7,321 nucleotides of DNA from Euryarchaeota archaeon UBA10 (GTDB lineage Archaea > Thermoplasmatota > Poseidoniia > Poseidoniales > Poseidoniaceae), in contig DAGO01000122.1 of assembly GCA_002498185.1 (NCBI GenBank), forward strand, positions 1 through 7,321. The letters run 5' to 3'. The translations under genes were made by a program, and so were the position numbers. Position 1 is the stretch's first letter, and each line of letters begins with the position of its first letter. The notes below the pieces were generated by a model. That model did no database searches, was not told the DNA's origin, and saw only the letters and a list, made by a program, of their open reading frames with translations. Positions 6,401-7,321 of this stretch are shown one piece after another.

Positions 6401-7321
6401 CGGCTGCAAGGCCCGATGGCCTTGCTCTTCCGTATCTAAGTCGAAATCCTCCTGGTTCTAACGGCGCTCCAAAAACAGGACGGCCTGCAATAATATCCTT
6501 CATGAATTTTGAAATTTCTGGGACTTTGCGAGATGTGAACCCGTCACCATCTCCTGATTTCTCTTCGTCTTTGTTCTTATTTGCAAAAGTGGAAATGAAA
6601 TCCCAACCAGGGACCTTCAAACGCTCAGTGTGTCTTTGGATTTTAGGGGCCTTCAGACACAAACCTTCTCCAATAACCAGCAATACTCCACCGCGAATTC
6701 TTGCTTCGTCAATATTTCTAACACGGCCATATCCTGCACATTCTATGTCTTCAGTGGATTCTCCGTTAACCATTACCGGACAGGCTCTGACAATTGTATC
6801 AACTTCTTCAGGAGGCGGTCGATACTGTAGATTTCCTCGGTATAATCCGAACTCTTCCTTCACTCTCTCAACTTCATCGTCAGTTGGTTTGTACGCGTCA
6901 ACGTTCAATTCTCGACGAATCATATCGCCGATTAATACCGCTAGCGCCTGCGCAGTACCACCTGCTGCGCGGATAGGCCCAGCAAAGTGAATTGAAAGGA
7001 ATTGGCTACCATCTAGATTTGGCAATAGCCTTACTTCACTAATTCCTTCCAGCGGTGCTACTAATACCGCTTCAGTAAGAATAGCAAGTCCTACGCGAAG
7101 TCCGACATCGATGCTTTTTTGCAAATCGTGCCCGTTGTCTCTGAACCTTTTAGCGACAATTGTAGCCATTTTAATCGAGGTTGTTTCACGGTCATTTTCT
7201 GCCAACAACTTACGGATGTCATCAGCAACTTCAGCGCCTTCAAGATGCTCGACTAGAAGTTTTTCAGTACGGCTAGCCAAATCAGAAGCTCTGGGAATTT
7301 CAACTTCTAGCGAGTGATCTA
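3429..7321 (-). CDS. polC: DNA polymerase II (PolD) large subunit DP2, 5' end outside window
   Basis: This is the catalytic polymerase subunit of the archaeal replicative D-family polymerase, which pairs with the DP1 exonuclease. Numbered from the TTG at 7278-7280, it shows GPIRAAGGTAQA (101-112), FRLRYGRARPSGLAAG, GTQMKIERPGK, the MGRPEK motif (721-726), a zinc module C769/C772/C781/C798 and FRDGTIRFDMSDVP. It then shows the active site NCDGDED with catalytic aspartates D1014 and D1016, followed by GGKMDAPLVLTTRLNP, a second zinc module C1181/C1184/C1197/C1221 and a C-terminal PIP motif QLSLADFL (1276-1283). The frame stays open past 7280 to the edge, and the extra residues DHSLEVEIPRASD match the DP2 N-terminal consensus (DPSLDVEIPQATD-like). 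TTG 7280 is therefore internal, and the true start is probably some tens of codons beyond 7321. No intein interrupts the active-site motif, unlike many archaeal polC genes. A charged helical segment (about 603-700) looks like an insertion relative to Pyrococcus DP2. Confidence 0.97.
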   Translation of the reverse strand, partial: DHSLEVEIPRASDLASRTEKLLVEHLEGAEVADDIRKLLAENDRETTSIKMATIVAKRFRDNGHDLQKSIDVGLRVGLAILTEAVLVAPLEGISEVRLLPNLDGSQFLSIHFAGPIRAAGGTAQALAVLIGDMIRRELNVDAYKPTDDEVERVKEEFGLYRGNLQYRPPPEEVDTIVRACPVMVNGESTEDIECAGYGRVRNIDEARIRGGVLLVIGEGLCLKAPKIQRHTERLKVPGWDFISTFANKNKDEEKSGDGDGFTSRKVPEISKFMKDIIAGRPVFGAPLEPGGFRLRYGRARPSGLAAGSCNAASMAAMDDFIAVGTQMKIERPGKACAITPCDIAEGPWAILRNGDFKQYNDLESFQNDRKEISSIWDNGELVLGYGEFMENNKNLVPAAYSHDWWAADLIDALDSDQAVDEFCRIIGTDRKNMPEGTPGLPINQSTDLDERFHIRRKWRDSLISLNPSWESAKEISIRFATSLVGSHNPWWLDLPIEWVPALLQAVETATVRNGNLRFIDGVKGWIADEMDELRPEVESALDYDSIPGPSIPVEDGIFSETLPHGWVLRIHGLVKGSALMLGLAHHHEGDDLVITEGWEAMLDGLGFTIKGKAPMRIEDAEAVFKNRITELRNAAVVLEDEKKRKGELEQKRSTARIAAETDARQRGLGIAETDKIGRDAANQLPDPGPKNPDDYLRAQILEDDHQVDGILTQIRQISRLRWEHSAPVRVGCRMGRPEKSAPREKPTVHSLFPIALSGGNQRLIANSAEQQDLRVEMGVRFCTVCGKKSPMINCHHRKLDDFGEEKPGEVCGGRTELRVSSEKQTARRRGELQTIRIDNLLEDARISLGIDRVPKKMKGLKKLMSKNQTPEAVEKGILRAKHGLPVFRDGTIRFDMSDVPVTHFTPEEIGVEWGQLKHLGYTHDCFGEELQSDTQMLEIFPQDFILARNGADYFVRAAQYIDELLVRFYGLEPYYHVDKPEDLVGHLICALAPHTSGGVLSRLIGFSNSSGGYAHPLFHAAKRRNCDGDEDAIMLLMDGLLNFSRDILPANRGGKMDAPLVLTTRLNPTEVDKEALNVDSAWHYERWFYEATLEQPHPKALADKMDFIERRLGTVGAVRGMGYTHSTKSMAEGPPLSAYKTLETMIDKMNGQLSLGHRLRGVNVRTVASSVIRSHFLPDLRGNLVAFTRQKVRCLKCGHSYRRMPLAAKCIQPPKQTGRGMSAFGVKKAEGDMCNGNLALTVTEGAVRKYIKVTKHVMETYGVDQYTKQNVEWLADSVESLFNNDNAKQLSLADFL
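3432..3455 (-). other. PCNA-interacting (PIP) motif codons at the DP2 C-terminus
   Basis: The last eight codons of DP2 encode Q-L-S-L-A-D-F-L, fitting the PIP consensus Qxx(L/I/M)xx(F/Y)(F/Y/L) with Q1276, L1279, F1282 and L1283. A terminal PIP motif is expected for DP2 and tethers PolD to the sliding clamp. The final residue is leucine rather than the more common aromatic. Confidence 0.7.
3441..3462 (+). terminator. Hairpin downstream of the mptE-membrane protein operon, likely terminator
   Basis: TGCCAAGC (3441-3448) and GCTTGGCA (3455-3462) form a perfect 8-bp stem with a TTAATT loop. It begins 12 nt after the stop of the plus-strand membrane protein and is followed by the moderately T-rich TTATCATTATT. 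Position and shape suit termination of the plus-strand transcript, yet the hairpin lies entirely inside the DP2 C-terminal codons. The downstream T run is weak for a bacterial-style terminator, so an RNA 3'-end stability role is possible. Confidence 0.45.

Noticed and set aside
6346..6990. 214-codon plus-strand open frame opposite DP2
   Set aside because: It lies wholly antisense to conserved DP2 motifs, its translation is low-complexity Ser/Pro-rich, and it resembles no family; it is a shadow of the real coding frame.
1..7321. Search for CRISPR repeats, tRNA/rRNA genes, insertion sequences or defence genes
   Set aside because: No regularly spaced repeats, tRNA cloverleaf features, transposase motifs or long terminal inverted repeats were seen by eye; nearly every base is accounted for by housekeeping coding sequence.

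Overview
The window looks like chromosomal DNA from a euryarchaeal-type archaeon. It encodes the large subunit of the archaeal D-family DNA polymerase (DP2/PolC), the large subunit of the archaeal/eukaryotic primase (PriL) and an archaeal pterin pyrophosphokinase (MptE). It also holds a DUF373 membrane protein, a family I know mainly from archaea. The moderate base composition, acidic proteins, intein-free DP2 and very tight packing would fit uncultured marine Thermoplasmatota (Marine Group II / Poseidoniales). That placement is inference from overall style, not something the sequence proves.

Layout, left to right. Positions 1-977 (minus) hold a DUF373 integral membrane protein whose C-terminus runs off the left edge. 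Positions 1023-2153 (minus; possibly to 2180) hold priL, with all four Fe-S cysteines. About 80 bp (2154-2233) separate priL from a divergent plus-strand pair. This pair is mptE (2234-2872, possibly from 2207) and an uncharacterised two-helix membrane protein (2862-3428) that overlaps the end of mptE by 11 bases. Positions 3429-7321 (minus) hold DP2, which converges on the plus-strand pair with its stop codon directly against the neighbour's. DP2 fills the rest of the window and is open at the right edge. Its in-frame upstream residues still match the DP2 family, so the true start lies outside the window.

How the genes relate. PriL and DP2 both act at the replication fork: PriL with PriS makes primers, and DP2 with DP1 extends them, tethered to PCNA through a C-terminal PIP motif. 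MptE makes the pterin diphosphate used for tetrahydrofolate or tetrahydromethanopterin cofactors. The small membrane protein is translationally coupled to mptE, but no functional link is visible. DUF373 sits 45 bp downstream of priL and is probably cotranscribed with it.

There is no sign of a mobile element, CRISPR array, tRNA, rRNA or foreign island. This is a dense housekeeping region. The points most worth a second look are a perfect hairpin embedded in the codons of the DP2 PIP motif at the convergent gene junction, an apparently lineage-specific helical insertion in DP2, and the unknown membrane protein paired with mptE.
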